Shown in pieces: positions 1-8,840 of a DNA stretch of 16,705 nt; position 1 is the stretch's first letter, and every line of letters begins with the position of its first letter. The position numbers and the translations under genes are program-made. The notes under the pieces are model-generated. The model was not told the origin of the DNA. It was given only the letters and a program-made list of their open reading frames with translations, and did no database searches. Source of the stretch: Spirochaetaceae bacterium. Its GTDB lineage: Bacteria; Spirochaetota; Spirochaetia; Treponematales; Breznakiellaceae. The stretch lies in the NCBI GenBank assembly GCA_031255315.1, contig JAIRSS010000014.1, forward strand, positions 1 to 16,705, written 5' to 3'.

Positions 1-2085
1 TCAAATCAGTTTGTCGGAAACTGGCCGGGGGTTACGGTAGAAAAGAAAGAAGGCCGCCTTAAAGGGCATAAGAACGTCAGGATCATCGACCTGCCGGGGA
101 TATATTCCCTTTCGCCCTACTCTCTGGAGGAGGTGATCGCCAGGAACTATCTTTTGGAAGAAAAGCCTGACGTCATCCTCAATGTTATAGACGGCGCTAA
201 CCTGGAACGGAACCTTTTCCTGACCACGCAGCTTTTGGAGACGGGCATTCCGCTTACCGCTACGGTCAACATGATCGACGTGGTTGAAAAGTCCGGGGAC
301 GTGCTGGACCTTGCGGGGCTGGAAAAGCACCTGGGCTGTCCGGTAACGGCGATTTCCGCCCTGAAAGGGACGGGGATAGGCGAGGCCGTCGAGAAGGCGC
401 TTGCCGCCGCCGATACCGACGCCGGGAACAGCCGGAATGCCGTTGTGTTCTCGCAGCCGGTGGAGGAAGCCCTCGCCGCTCTTTCGGCACAGATGGGGGA
501 TATTGACGAATCCCTGCGCCGTTTTTACGGGATCAAGATACTGGAACGGGATGTTAAGCTGGCGGAAAAATACCGGCTCGACGGGGCGGAAGCCCTTGTC
601 GCGGCGGCGGAAGAGCAATGCGGCGACGACATCGAAAGCAAAATCTCGGAAGAACGGTATGAATTTATTTCTTCTATGATTACGGACTGTTATAAAAAGC
701 GAAAGGAAAACCGCGAAACCGTTTCGGACCGGATTGACGGCATTGTTACCAACCGCTTCCTTGCCCTGCCGGTCTTCGCCGTGGTTATCTTCCTTATTTA
801 CTTCGTTTCCGTAACCACGGTGGGGGCCTGGCTTACGGACTGGACCAACGACAGCCTCTTTGGAGAGGGCTGGACCTTCTTCGGGCGCGAAGTGCCGGGC
901 ATTCCGGTACTCGTGGGGGGGCTGCTGGATGCGGCGGGTACGGCGGAGTGGCTTAACGGGCTGATCCTGGACGGCATTGTGGCCGGTGTCGGCGCGGTAC
1001 TCGGCTTTGTGCCCCAGATGCTGGTGCTGTTCCTGTTCCTGGCCGCCCTGGAAGCCTGCGGCTACATGGCCCGCATCGCCTTTATCCTTGACCGCGTCTT
1101 CCGGCGCTTCGGCCTTTCGGGGAAGAGCTTCATCCCCATGCTCATCGGCACCGGCTGCGGCATCCCCGGCGTTATGGCATCCCGCACCATCGAGAACGAA
1201 CATGACCGCCGGCTTACGGTTATGACCACCACCTTCATGCCCTGCGGCGCGAAACTCCCCATCATCGCCCTTATTTCCGGCGCGGTTCTGGACGGCGCGT
1301 GGTGGGTCGCCCCCAGCGCCTACTTCCTGGGCATCGCGTCGGTCATCATGTCGGGCATCATCCTGAAAAAGACCCGCCCCTTTATGGGTGATGTTTCCCC
1401 CTTTGTGATGGAGCTGCCCGCCTACCGTCTGCCGGGCGTGGTGAATGTGCTTCGCAGCATGTGGGAGCGGGGCTGGTCGTTCATCAAGAAGGCCGGTTCC
1501 ATCATCCTCATTTCATCGATAGCGGTGTGGTTCCTGTCGGCTTTCGGCTTTACGGAAGACGGCTTCGGCATGGTGGAAAATCTGAGCGACGGCCTGCTCG
1601 CGGGCCTGGGGTCCGCCGTTGCCGTCATCTTCGCGCCCCTGGGCTTTGGCACCTGGGACGCGGCGGTGGCAACCATCACGGGCCTTATCGCCAAGGAAAA
1701 CGTAGTGGGAACTATGGGCGTACTCTACGGCTTTGCCGAAGTAAGCGAAGAAGGCGAAGAAATCTGGAGCGCCTTTGCCGCCAACTTCTCCGCCATCGGC
1801 GCGTACGCGTTCCTGGCCTTCAATCTCTACTGCCCCCCCTGCTTTGCGGCCATAGGCGCTATCAGGCGGGAGATGAACAACCCCAAATGGACGGCCTTTG
1901 CGGTTGCGTACCAGTTATGCTACGGGTACATTCTGGCGCTGATCCTCTACCAGCTCGGAACCTTTGTCGCGGGCGGCGGCTTCGGAGCCGGAACAATCGC
2001 GGGACTTGCGGCGCTGGCGTTGCTGGTGTTCCTGCTGCTGAGAAGACCGCGTAAACCCGTGCAGCCAATGCGCGGCGGGGCTTAA
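1..2085 (+). CDS. feoB: Ferrous iron transport protein B (FeoB), 5' end missing
   Basis: Inner-membrane Fe(II) uptake protein with an N-terminal G domain. The frame is open from base 1, so the gene starts before the window; 694 residues are visible and probably only a few tens are missing. The G1 P-loop is lost, but VGNWPGVTVE (G2 region), DLPGIYSL (G3), NMID (G4) and SALKGTG (G5) are present in order. A helical spacer follows to about base 740, then several hydrophobic segments. The two Gate-type motifs are clear: GCGIPGVMASRTIENEHDR with MPCGAKLP at about 1153-1260, and YCPPCFAAIGAIRREMN at about 1830-1880. The protein ends in a hydrophobic helix and a basic tail. The next gene, a small Cys-rich partner, begins 21 bp later, supporting a feo operon; feoA may lie upstream of the window. 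Identification is secure. Confidence 0.96.
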   Translation, partial: SNQFVGNWPGVTVEKKEGRLKGHKNVRIIDLPGIYSLSPYSLEEVIARNYLLEEKPDVILNVIDGANLERNLFLTTQLLETGIPLTATVNMIDVVEKSGDVLDLAGLEKHLGCPVTAISALKGTGIGEAVEKALAAADTDAGNSRNAVVFSQPVEEALAALSAQMGDIDESLRRFYGIKILERDVKLAEKYRLDGAEALVAAAEEQCGDDIESKISEERYEFISSMITDCYKKRKENRETVSDRIDGIVTNRFLALPVFAVVIFLIYFVSVTTVGAWLTDWTNDSLFGEGWTFFGREVPGIPVLVGGLLDAAGTAEWLNGLILDGIVAGVGAVLGFVPQMLVLFLFLAALEACGYMARIAFILDRVFRRFGLSGKSFIPMLIGTGCGIPGVMASRTIENEHDRRLTVMTTTFMPCGAKLPIIALISGAVLDGAWWVAPSAYFLGIASVIMSGIILKKTRPFMGDVSPFVMELPAYRLPGVVNVLRSMWERGWSFIKKAGSIILISSIAVWFLSAFGFTEDGFGMVENLSDGLLAGLGSAVAVIFAPLGFGTWDAAVATITGLIAKENVVGTMGVLYGFAEVSEEGEEIWSAFAANFSAIGAYAFLAFNLYCPPCFAAIGAIRREMNNPKWTAFAVAYQLCYGYILALILYQLGTFVAGGGFGAGTIAGLAALALLVFLLLRRPRKPVQPMRGGA

Positions 2086-2106
2086 GCCTGATACCGGGGA
2101 GCGTAT

Positions 2107-2259
2107 ATGGACTTCATCAGGGCTAACGCCGGAACCATTATTGTCGGGAGCATTGTCTTCGGCGTTCTTGCCCTCATCATAGTACGATTGATTGTGAACC
2201 TCCGCGAAGGCAGAACTTCCTGCGGCTGCGGTTGTGAAGGCTGTTCAAAGCGCGGGTAG
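2107..2259 (+). CDS. FeoB-associated Cys-rich membrane protein (50 aa)
   Basis: A 50-residue protein starting at ATG 2107, preceded by the purine-rich stretch GGGGAG a few bases upstream. Residues 9-30 form one hydrophobic helix (GTIIVGSIVFGVLALIIVRL), followed by a short basic segment and the motif CGCGCEGC at residues 39-46, then SKRG. This architecture, one membrane helix plus a C-terminal cluster of four cysteines directly after feoB, matches the FeoB-associated Cys-rich membrane protein family (Pfam FeoB_associated). The family's molecular role is not well established; metal handling next to FeoB is an inference from context and the cysteines. It lies 21 bp after the feoB stop, so co-transcription is likely. 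Confidence 0.85.
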   Translation: MDFIRANAGTIIVGSIVFGVLALIIVRLIVNLREGRTSCGCGCEGCSKRG

Positions 2260-2274
2260 GGATTCCTGTGGGAA

Positions 2275-2352
2275 CCGCAGATTAACCAGATTACCGCAGA
2301 TTTTTTGTATCAAAGGTGTTCATAATCTGTGAAAATCAGCGTAATCTGTGGA
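2275..2352. repeat. Dispersed palindromic repeat, copy 1
   Basis: About 78 bp sharing long identical blocks with copies at 8674-8756 and 16034-16115, for example CATAATCTGTGAAAATC and GTATCA. The left half carries three spaced GATT units (CCGCAGATTAACC, AGATTACC, GCAGATTTT). The right half is their approximate reverse complement (AATCTGTG, AATCAGCGTAATCTGTGG), so an RNA copy would fold into a long hairpin with G-U pairs. It lies between the feo genes and the sugar ABC operon. Unlike the other two copies it lacks the GGAATGAGG left flank. Confidence 0.85.
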
Positions 2353-2414
2353 CTTTTGGGACCCCCGGATCATGCGGATTTTCACCGGAATTGCCGGCAT
2401 CGTTCAAAAAAGAC

Positions 2415-2443
2415 TGTACAAAGGGAAAAACCGGATGTATACT
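2415..2443 (+). promoter_or_regulatory. Candidate sigma70-type promoter of the sugar ABC operon
   Basis: TGTACA (2415-2420), a 17-bp spacer, then TATACT (2438-2443). The predicted start near 2450 gives a leader of about 37 nt to the ATG at 2487. It lies just downstream of repeat copy 1. The -35 matches consensus at 4 of 6 positions and the -10 at 5 of 6. Confidence 0.5.
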
Positions 2444-2486
2444 GAGTGCCTCCGTAAGATCGGTCCAGGTAATGGAGGGGTTCAGA

Positions 2487-4001
2487 ATGAGTGATTTCCT
2501 TGTACAAATGGAAGGGATCGAAAAAAAATTTCCCGGCGTACATGCATTAAATAATTGCCGTTTTGAACTAGTGCGTGGTGAGATTCATGGATTGGTTGGC
2601 GAGAATGGGGCGGGAAAATCAACCCTGATGAAGGTGCTTTCCGGTATTCATGAAAAAGACGCCGGAGTCATCAAGGTTCGGGGGGAAATCGCCGAAGCCC
2701 GCACAACCAAACAAGCCCAGGATTTAGGGATCAGCATTATTCACCAGGAATTAAATCTGATGAAACACCTTACCGCGGCTCAGAATATCTTCATAGGCCG
2801 GGAACAGAAGCAGGGTATGCGGTTTCTGGTGGACGACAAGGCAATCAACCGTAAATCAGAAGAATTGTTTAAACGCATCAATCTGAACCTTGACCCTCGG
2901 GTTACGGTGTCGGGGCTCACCGTCGCCCAGCAGCAGATGATCGAAATCGCGAAGGCGCTTTCTTTCAATATGGACGTCCTCATCATGGACGAGCCGACTT
3001 CGGCTTTAAGCGACAGCGAAATAGAAGAACTTTTTAAAGTCATCCGGGACCTGCGGAATCAGGGGAAGGGTATTGTGTATATTTCCCACCGCATGGATGA
3101 ACTGCACCGCGTCTGCGACCGGATTACGGTTATGCGGGACGGCCGGTATATTGCCACAACCCCGGCACAGCGTATTACCACCGATCAGATTATCGCCCAG
3201 ATGGTTGGGCGGGAAATTTATGAAAGCCACCACCCTCATGGGGATACCTCAAAAAACGAAACGGTTCTGGAAGCCGCCCATCTTACCCGGGGGCGGGCGG
3301 TGCGGGACGTATCGTTTGAGTTGCACAAAGGGGAGATACTGGGCTTCGCGGGGCTTATGGGCGCGGGAAGAACCGAAACCATGCGGCTTATCTTCGGGGC
3401 GGACCCGCTTGAGGGCGGGGAGATCCGGGTCAACGGGAAAAAGGCGCTCATCAGGCAGCCCAGGGACGCGGTGCGGTATGGCATCGGGTATCTTTCGGAG
3501 GATCGCAAGCGCTTTGGCCTCGCTTTGGGCATGTCCGTAAAGGTTAATACCGTGATGGCCTCTCTCAAAGACTTTTTGAAACCCCTGGGGGTGATCGACG
3601 AGGCAAAATCGAAAAAAGCAACCCAGAAGTACATAGAACGGCTCAACACGAGGACTCCCAGCGTTGAACAGTTGGCAAAGAACCTGTCCGGCGGCAATCA
3701 GCAGAAAGTAGTAATGGGGAAATGGCTGGTCCGGAACAGCGATATTCTTATCTTTGACGAGCCGACCCGGGGCATTGATGTCGGCGCGAAGAGTGAAATC
3801 TACAAACTGCTCAACGAGTTGGCGGATCAAGGGAAATCGATTATCATGATATCTTCGGAATTGCCGGAGATTATCCGCATGAGCCACCGCATCGTGGTAA
3901 TGTGCGAAGGCCGGATAACCGCCGTCCTGGACGGGGGGAAGGGCACCCAAGAAAAAATAATGTATTACGCAACGCTGCGCGGCGGCGCGGTTCCGGCATA
4001 G
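2487..4001 (+). CDS. Sugar ABC transporter ATP-binding protein, RbsA/MglA type (504 aa)
   Basis: Cytoplasmic ATPase with two fused ABC domains, the form used by CUT2 (ribose/galactose/AI-2 type) sugar importers. Domain 1 (about residues 1-240) has Walker A GENGAGKST at 38-46, a signature degraded to SGLTVAQQQ, Walker B VLIMDEPTSAL and an ISHR switch. Domain 2 (about 255-500) has the degenerate P-loop GLMGAGRTE, the signature LSGGNQQKV at 400-408 and Walker B ILIFDEPTRGID. This asymmetry is normal for the family. The frame stays open upstream to 2316, but that stretch crosses repeat copy 1 and has no homologous character. ATG 2487 has GGAGGGG six bases upstream and gives the usual ~500-residue length. 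The substrate cannot be fixed from the sequence. Confidence 0.95.
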   Translation: MSDFLVQMEGIEKKFPGVHALNNCRFELVRGEIHGLVGENGAGKSTLMKVLSGIHEKDAGVIKVRGEIAEARTTKQAQDLGISIIHQELNLMKHLTAAQNIFIGREQKQGMRFLVDDKAINRKSEELFKRINLNLDPRVTVSGLTVAQQQMIEIAKALSFNMDVLIMDEPTSALSDSEIEELFKVIRDLRNQGKGIVYISHRMDELHRVCDRITVMRDGRYIATTPAQRITTDQIIAQMVGREIYESHHPHGDTSKNETVLEAAHLTRGRAVRDVSFELHKGEILGFAGLMGAGRTETMRLIFGADPLEGGEIRVNGKKALIRQPRDAVRYGIGYLSEDRKRFGLALGMSVKVNTVMASLKDFLKPLGVIDEAKSKKATQKYIERLNTRTPSVEQLAKNLSGGNQQKVVMGKWLVRNSDILIFDEPTRGIDVGAKSEIYKLLNELADQGKSIIMISSELPEIIRMSHRIVVMCEGRITAVLDGGKGTQEKIMYYATLRGGAVPA

Positions 4002-4054
4002 CGTGTGCCGGCGGCGTGTGAACGAAAGATTTGAAAGGAATGGGGATAAGGGGT

Positions 4055-5023
4055 ATGGCGAACACTACATTTTTTACCAGGCGGCTTAATTCCAAGGCGA
4101 CCCAGACGATACTTGCCTTTACGGCTCTTATCGTGCTGATTATCATTTTTTCTATATTGTCCCCCAATTATTTTCTGCGGTACAGTAATGTAGTTACTAT
4201 TTTATTGATGACCGCTGTTAACGGCATCCTGGCGGTGGGGATTTCCTTTATCATCGTAACCGGCGGCATTGACCTGTCTATCGGAACGGTTATGACCTTC
4301 GCTTCGGTTATGGCCGGGGTCTTCATTACCATGCTGGGGCTGCCGGTCTTCGTGGGGATTCTGGCGGCTGTTGTTGCCGGCGCTGTATGCGGCTTCATTA
4401 ACGGGGTGAGTATTGCTAAACTCAAACTTCCCCCGTTTATCGCCACGCTGGGAATGATGAATATCACGAAAGGGCTTAACCTCATTGTTTCGGGAACCAA
4501 ACCGGTTTATTTTTCCGATACGCCGGTCTTTGGCACTATCGCGACACGGCCAATCCTGGGAATTCCCCTGGGGGTTCTGATATTTTTCGGCGTTGCCGTG
4601 GTCGCGTCCTTTATCCTCTCAAAAACCGTCATAGGCCGGTATACCTTTGCTATCGGTTCCAACGAGGAAGCCGCGAAACTTTCGGGGATCAATACGGACG
4701 CGTGGAAAATCGCCATTTATTCTATGAGCGGCGCGTTCTTTGGCATTGCGGGGATCGTCATGGCCAGCCGGTTGAACTCCGCCCAGCCCGCCTTGGGCCC
4801 CGGTTACGAGATGGACGCTATCGCGGCGGCGGTTATCGGCGGGGCGTCCCTGTCGGGAGGGGAAGGCAGCATACTGGGAACGGTGATCGGCGCGTTTATC
4901 ATCACGGTCCTCACCAACGGCCTGCGGATACTTTCGGTCCCCCAGGAATGGCAGATGGTGGTAACCGGCCTCATCGTCATAGGCGCGGTGTATCTTGATA
5001 TAGTCCGGCGGAAAATAAAATAG
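4055..5023 (+). CDS. Sugar ABC transporter permease, RbsC type (322 aa)
   Basis: Integral membrane subunit of the CUT2 importer. Almost the whole protein is hydrophobic helices. Family landmarks are GISFIIVTGGIDLSIGTVM, PPFIATLGMMNI, AIGSNEEAAKLSGI (the conserved G-N-x-x-A-A-x-x-S-G-I cytoplasmic loop) and AAAVIGGASLSGGEGSI. The frame also allows TTG 4031 and ATG 4040. ATG 4055 is preferred because GGGGA lies eight bases upstream and the resulting N-terminus (MANTTFFTRRLNSK) is a short polar lead before the first helix. It follows the ATPase stop by about 53 bp and precedes the binding protein by 80 bp, so the three form one operon. Confidence 0.93.
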   Translation: MANTTFFTRRLNSKATQTILAFTALIVLIIIFSILSPNYFLRYSNVVTILLMTAVNGILAVGISFIIVTGGIDLSIGTVMTFASVMAGVFITMLGLPVFVGILAAVVAGAVCGFINGVSIAKLKLPPFIATLGMMNITKGLNLIVSGTKPVYFSDTPVFGTIATRPILGIPLGVLIFFGVAVVASFILSKTVIGRYTFAIGSNEEAAKLSGINTDAWKIAIYSMSGAFFGIAGIVMASRLNSAQPALGPGYEMDAIAAAVIGGASLSGGEGSILGTVIGAFIITVLTNGLRILSVPQEWQMVVTGLIVIGAVYLDIVRRKIK

Positions 5024-5030
5024 TAATTTT

Positions 5031-5084
5031 AGCAGTCGTTTGGCTGCTGCGATATAGAACATGTACCATGAATTACGCATGGTA
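5031..5084 (+). promoter_or_regulatory. Two intercistronic hairpins before the binding-protein gene
   Basis: AGCAGTC (5031-5037), loop GTTT, GGCTGCT (5042-5048) forms a 7-bp stem with one G-U pair. TACCATG (5064-5070), a 7-base loop, then CATGGTA (5078-5084) is a perfect 7-bp stem. Neither has a T-tract, so they are not simple terminators. Hairpins in this position can stabilise the binding-protein segment of the mRNA, but that role is inferred. Confidence 0.5.
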
Positions 5085-5103
5085 ACAACACTGGAGGATT
5101 TGT

Positions 5104-6072
5104 ATGAAGAAAGTTTTTTTGGTGGTTCTGTGCCTTATGGCCGCAGGTTCCGGTATGGTATTCGCCCGGGGCGGTTCCCAGGCGGGAGGGGGTGAAGCCG
5201 CCGGCGTAACCTACATCCCCCTGGTCTCGAAAGGATTCCAGCACCAGTTCTGGCAGGCGGTTAAACAGGGCGCTGACAACGCGGCCAGGGATCTGGGAAT
5301 TCAGATCACCTTTGAAGGGCCTGAAAGCGAGTCCCAGGTTGATAAGCAGATTGAAATGCTTCAAACCGCTCTGGGAAAGAATCCCTCGGCCCTGGGCTTT
5401 GCGGCGCTGGACAGCCGGGCGGCGATTCCCCTGTTGCAGCAGGCAAAAGACCGGAACATTCCGGTTATCGCCTTTGACTCCGGGGTTGATTCGGATATTC
5501 CCCTGACCACGGTTACAACCGACAATAAAGCCGCCGCCGCCCTTGCGGCGGAAAAGATGGCCGATGCTATCGGCGGTTCAGGCAAAGTAGCCCTCATCGT
5601 GCATGATCAGACCAGCCGCACCGGTATTGACCGCAGGGACGGATTCCTGGAACAGATGAAGAAGTATCCGAATATCCAGGTTCTTGAACCCCAGTACGGC
5701 GGCGGCGATCATCTCCGGTCTACTGAAATTGCCAAGACCGTTATCAACGGCAATCCGGACCTGAAGGGTTACTACGGGGCCAATGAAGGTTCCGCAATCG
5801 GCGTGATAAACGCGGTGAGCGAACTCAACCTGTCAGGGCGGATCATCGTTATCGGCTTTGATTCAGGAAAGCTCCAGTTAGACGCAATCAAGTCCGGGTT
5901 AATGTACGGAGCGGTTCAGCAGAATCCGGTGCTGATGGGGTATAAGACCGTCGAAAGCGCGGTTAAAGCTCTTCGAGGTGAATCCCTGCCGAAGATCGTT
6001 GACTCCGGTTTCCTGTGGGCGGATAAAAACAATCTGACCGATCCCGATGTAGCGGCGGCCATTTACGAATGA
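5104..6072 (+). CDS. Periplasmic sugar-binding protein of the CUT2 ABC importer, RbsB-like (322 aa)
   Basis: Solute-binding protein delivering a sugar to the ATPase/permease encoded just upstream. ATG 5104 has GGAGG seven bases upstream. Residues 1-21 are a signal peptide (MKK, a hydrophobic core, then VFA) with likely signal-peptidase I cleavage before RGGSQ; no lipobox cysteine is present. The mature part fits the Peripla_BP_4 fold: SKGFQHQFWQAVKQGAD in the first strand-helix, IPVIAFDSGVDSD, TDNKAAAALAAEKM, GYYGANEGSAIGVINAV, GRIIVIGFDSG and GAVQQNP near the hinge/ligand positions. Ribose-type proteins usually have D-R in the FD position; here it is FDSG, so ribose itself is uncertain. The binding protein is last in the operon, whereas in many relatives it is first. 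Confidence 0.93.
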   Translation: MKKVFLVVLCLMAAGSGMVFARGGSQAGGGEAAGVTYIPLVSKGFQHQFWQAVKQGADNAARDLGIQITFEGPESESQVDKQIEMLQTALGKNPSALGFAALDSRAAIPLLQQAKDRNIPVIAFDSGVDSDIPLTTVTTDNKAAAALAAEKMADAIGGSGKVALIVHDQTSRTGIDRRDGFLEQMKKYPNIQVLEPQYGGGDHLRSTEIAKTVINGNPDLKGYYGANEGSAIGVINAVSELNLSGRIIVIGFDSGKLQLDAIKSGLMYGAVQQNPVLMGYKTVESAVKALRGESLPKIVDSGFLWADKNNLTDPDVAAAIYE

Positions 6073-6077
6073 CGGAA

Positions 6078-6097
6078 GCTCCCGGTCTTCCGGGAGC
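6078..6097 (+). other. 8-bp hairpin after the binding-protein gene
   Basis: GCTCCCGG, loop TCTT, CCGGGAGC: a perfect 8-bp stem starting six bases after the stop codon. It has no T-tract, so it is more likely a 3'-end stabiliser or part of a composite terminator with the hairpin that follows. Confidence 0.6.
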
Positions 6098-6116
6098 GGC
6101 GCGTAACCGCGTACGA

Positions 6117-6171
6117 GAGGGGGCTTTCTCCTAAAACGTCAGTTTCAGGAGAAAGCTTCCTCTTATTTTTT
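6117..6171 (+). terminator. Rho-independent terminator of the sugar ABC operon
   Basis: GAGGGGGCTTTCTCCT (6117-6132) pairs with AGGAGAAAGCTTCCTC (6147-6162): 16 bp with two G-U pairs. The loop can add an AAAC/GTTT stem. TTATTTTTT follows directly. It lies 45 bp after the binding-protein stop. Confidence 0.9.
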
Positions 6172-6200
6172 ATGCCCCAACATGGCCCGCCGGGGTCCGC

Positions 6201-6230
6201 AAAAAAACACGGACCGTTGACGGTCCGTGT
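6201..6230 (-). terminator. Rho-independent terminator of eno
   Basis: ACACGGACCGT (6207-6217) and ACGGTCCGTGT (6220-6230) are a perfect 11-bp inverted repeat. On the minus strand it is followed by seven T (the complement of A 6201-6207), 20 bp after the enolase stop. Confidence 0.88.
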
Positions 6231-6250
6231 GAAAGAATCCGTAAAAACCC

Positions 6251-7669
<1,419 letters not shown>

Positions 7670-8599
7670 CTAATTTTCCACGCCTGAACCACCCGTCTTT
7701 ACCAGGATACCGCTTTCAGCCGGAATAAAGGCGAAGGCGTAAAGACGTTGCAGGATATTCCGTATTTTTTTCGAATATTCACGGTCCACAGCCCAGGAAC
7801 CGGTAAGGCCGTCTAAGGTGGCGGCGGAACCGAGTCGGACATAGAAATACCGGGGGTCCACCAATTCCTGCTGAAGGGGAGCGTCGGTAGCGTAGGCCTT
7901 CAAATGCTGGATGTGGGCCCGGACGCCGACTCGGGGGGAGGAGAATTGTTCACCCCGCTGTCCGGGGCCTATGGAGCCAAGGCCGCAGAAGTTGTTCATC
8001 TCCGGCGTAACAAGGCCGCCGTACCGGAGGAAACCGGTTTCCAGGCACATTTGGGCGAACGCAATGTCGTGGTTGACCCCTTCCAACGCCGCCTCTTCGG
8101 TATAATACTGGGCTAGATCAGTAATAAATTCGGGATCCCCATCGAGATTAACGGAGAGAAGAAACAGGGCCAGTCCATACGAAGGGACGCGGCCTGTCCC
8201 GAGGATATATTCCGGGGTAGCGGGGAATTCGGGGCGTTCGGGAACGGGATTTTCCTGCCGGGGGCGGACTTCCGGAGGAAGCGCCGCAATGGCGGTTCCC
8301 TCAGACCCGGGGAGAGGGCTTTGCGGGACGACCGGTTCGGCGGCTTGCGGAGGGACCGCCGGGTCTTTACCCGGAACTTCAGGAGGGGAGGGCGGAACAT
8401 CCGCGCCGGGAGTTTCCAGGGGGCGGCGGGACGGGGCGTCTTCCGATCCGGGGGCTTCGGGAGGAGGATTCGGGGGTGTATCAACCGTCCCGGATGGAAC
8501 AGCTTCCGGAGAACCCCCCGCGTCGGGGACAGAGGAACAGGAATAGAAGAGGAAGGCCAGTACGATCATCCCCCAAAGGAGAAAAAAATTATATCGCAT
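7670..8599 (-). CDS. Proline-rich lipoprotein with a glucosaminidase-like domain (309 aa)
   Basis: Probable envelope-anchored peptidoglycan hydrolase. Residues 1-20 are a hydrophobic signal sequence ending L-F-Y-S before Cys21, a relaxed spirochaete-type lipobox. Residues about 24-130 are a low-complexity linker very rich in Pro, Glu and Gly. From about 135 the sequence is globular: a helix, then the segment VNHDIAFAQMCLETGFLRYGG whose Glu187 fits the catalytic Glu of GH73-like (Pfam Glucosaminidase) domains. MNNFCGLGSIGPG, SPRVGVRAHIQHLKAYA and GLTGSWAVDREYSKKI match later conserved elements of that domain. The ATG at 8599 has only a weak ribosome site; ATG at codon 11 is an alternative but would lose the basic N-terminus of the signal. 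Activity on peptidoglycan is inferred from the family. Confidence 0.8.
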   Translation of the reverse strand: MRYNFFLLWGMIVLAFLFYSCSSVPDAGGSPEAVPSGTVDTPPNPPPEAPGSEDAPSRRPLETPGADVPPSPPEVPGKDPAVPPQAAEPVVPQSPLPGSEGTAIAALPPEVRPRQENPVPERPEFPATPEYILGTGRVPSYGLALFLLSVNLDGDPEFITDLAQYYTEEAALEGVNHDIAFAQMCLETGFLRYGGLVTPEMNNFCGLGSIGPGQRGEQFSSPRVGVRAHIQHLKAYATDAPLQQELVDPRYFYVRLGSAATLDGLTGSWAVDREYSKKIRNILQRLYAFAFIPAESGILVKTGGSGVEN

Positions 8600-8673
8600 A
8601 TTTCATCTATCGGTTAAATTCAAATACAACATAAAAGCCCCGGCAGGTTGTAAAGGCTAAAAGGCAGGAATGA

Positions 8674-8756
8674 GGTCCGCGGATTAACCGGATTGCCGCG
8701 GATTTTTCGTATCAAAGGTGTTCATAATCTGTGAAAATCCGCGTAATCTGTGGACC
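8674..8756. repeat. Dispersed palindromic repeat, copy 2
   Basis: GGTCC at 8674-8678 and GGACC at 8752-8756 close an imperfect 83-bp palindrome sharing its core with copies 1 and 3. The left flank CTAAAAGGCAGGAATGA is also shared, with one change, with copy 3. Outside it, GGCAGGAATGAGG (8663-8675) is inversely repeated as CCTCATTCCCGCC (8800-8812), with one mismatch. The element may therefore extend over 8663-8812 and include the terminator there. Confidence 0.87.
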
Positions 8757-8775
8757 CTGTTGTACGGTATCACAC

Positions 8776-8811
8776 AAAAAAAGCGGGAATGGGGTTTTTC
8801 CTCATTCCCGC
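8776..8811 (-). terminator. Rho-independent terminator of the NCS2 permease gene
   Basis: On the minus strand GCGGGAATGAGG, loop AAAAA, CCCCATTCCCGC (12 positions, one mismatch), then seven T. It lies 30 bp after the permease stop. The arm sequence is the same as the left flank of repeat copies 2 and 3. Confidence 0.85.
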
Positions 8812-8840
8812 CCGGCTCTCTTTTCCTCGAAACTGCCGTC

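Noticed and set aside
1..1203. 400-codon open frame on the minus strand opposite feoB
   Set aside because: It lies antisense to an unmistakable FeoB, has no start context and its composition mirrors the codon pattern of the true gene.
2275..2352. CRISPR repeat or tRNA-like structure
   Set aside because: The copies are kilobases apart, lack spacer arrays and lack tRNA arm sequences; they are dispersed palindromes.
2316..2486. N-terminal extension of the sugar ABC ATPase
   Set aside because: The stretch lies across repeat copy 1 and the promoter, and the Shine-Dalgarno sequence and homology start at 2487.
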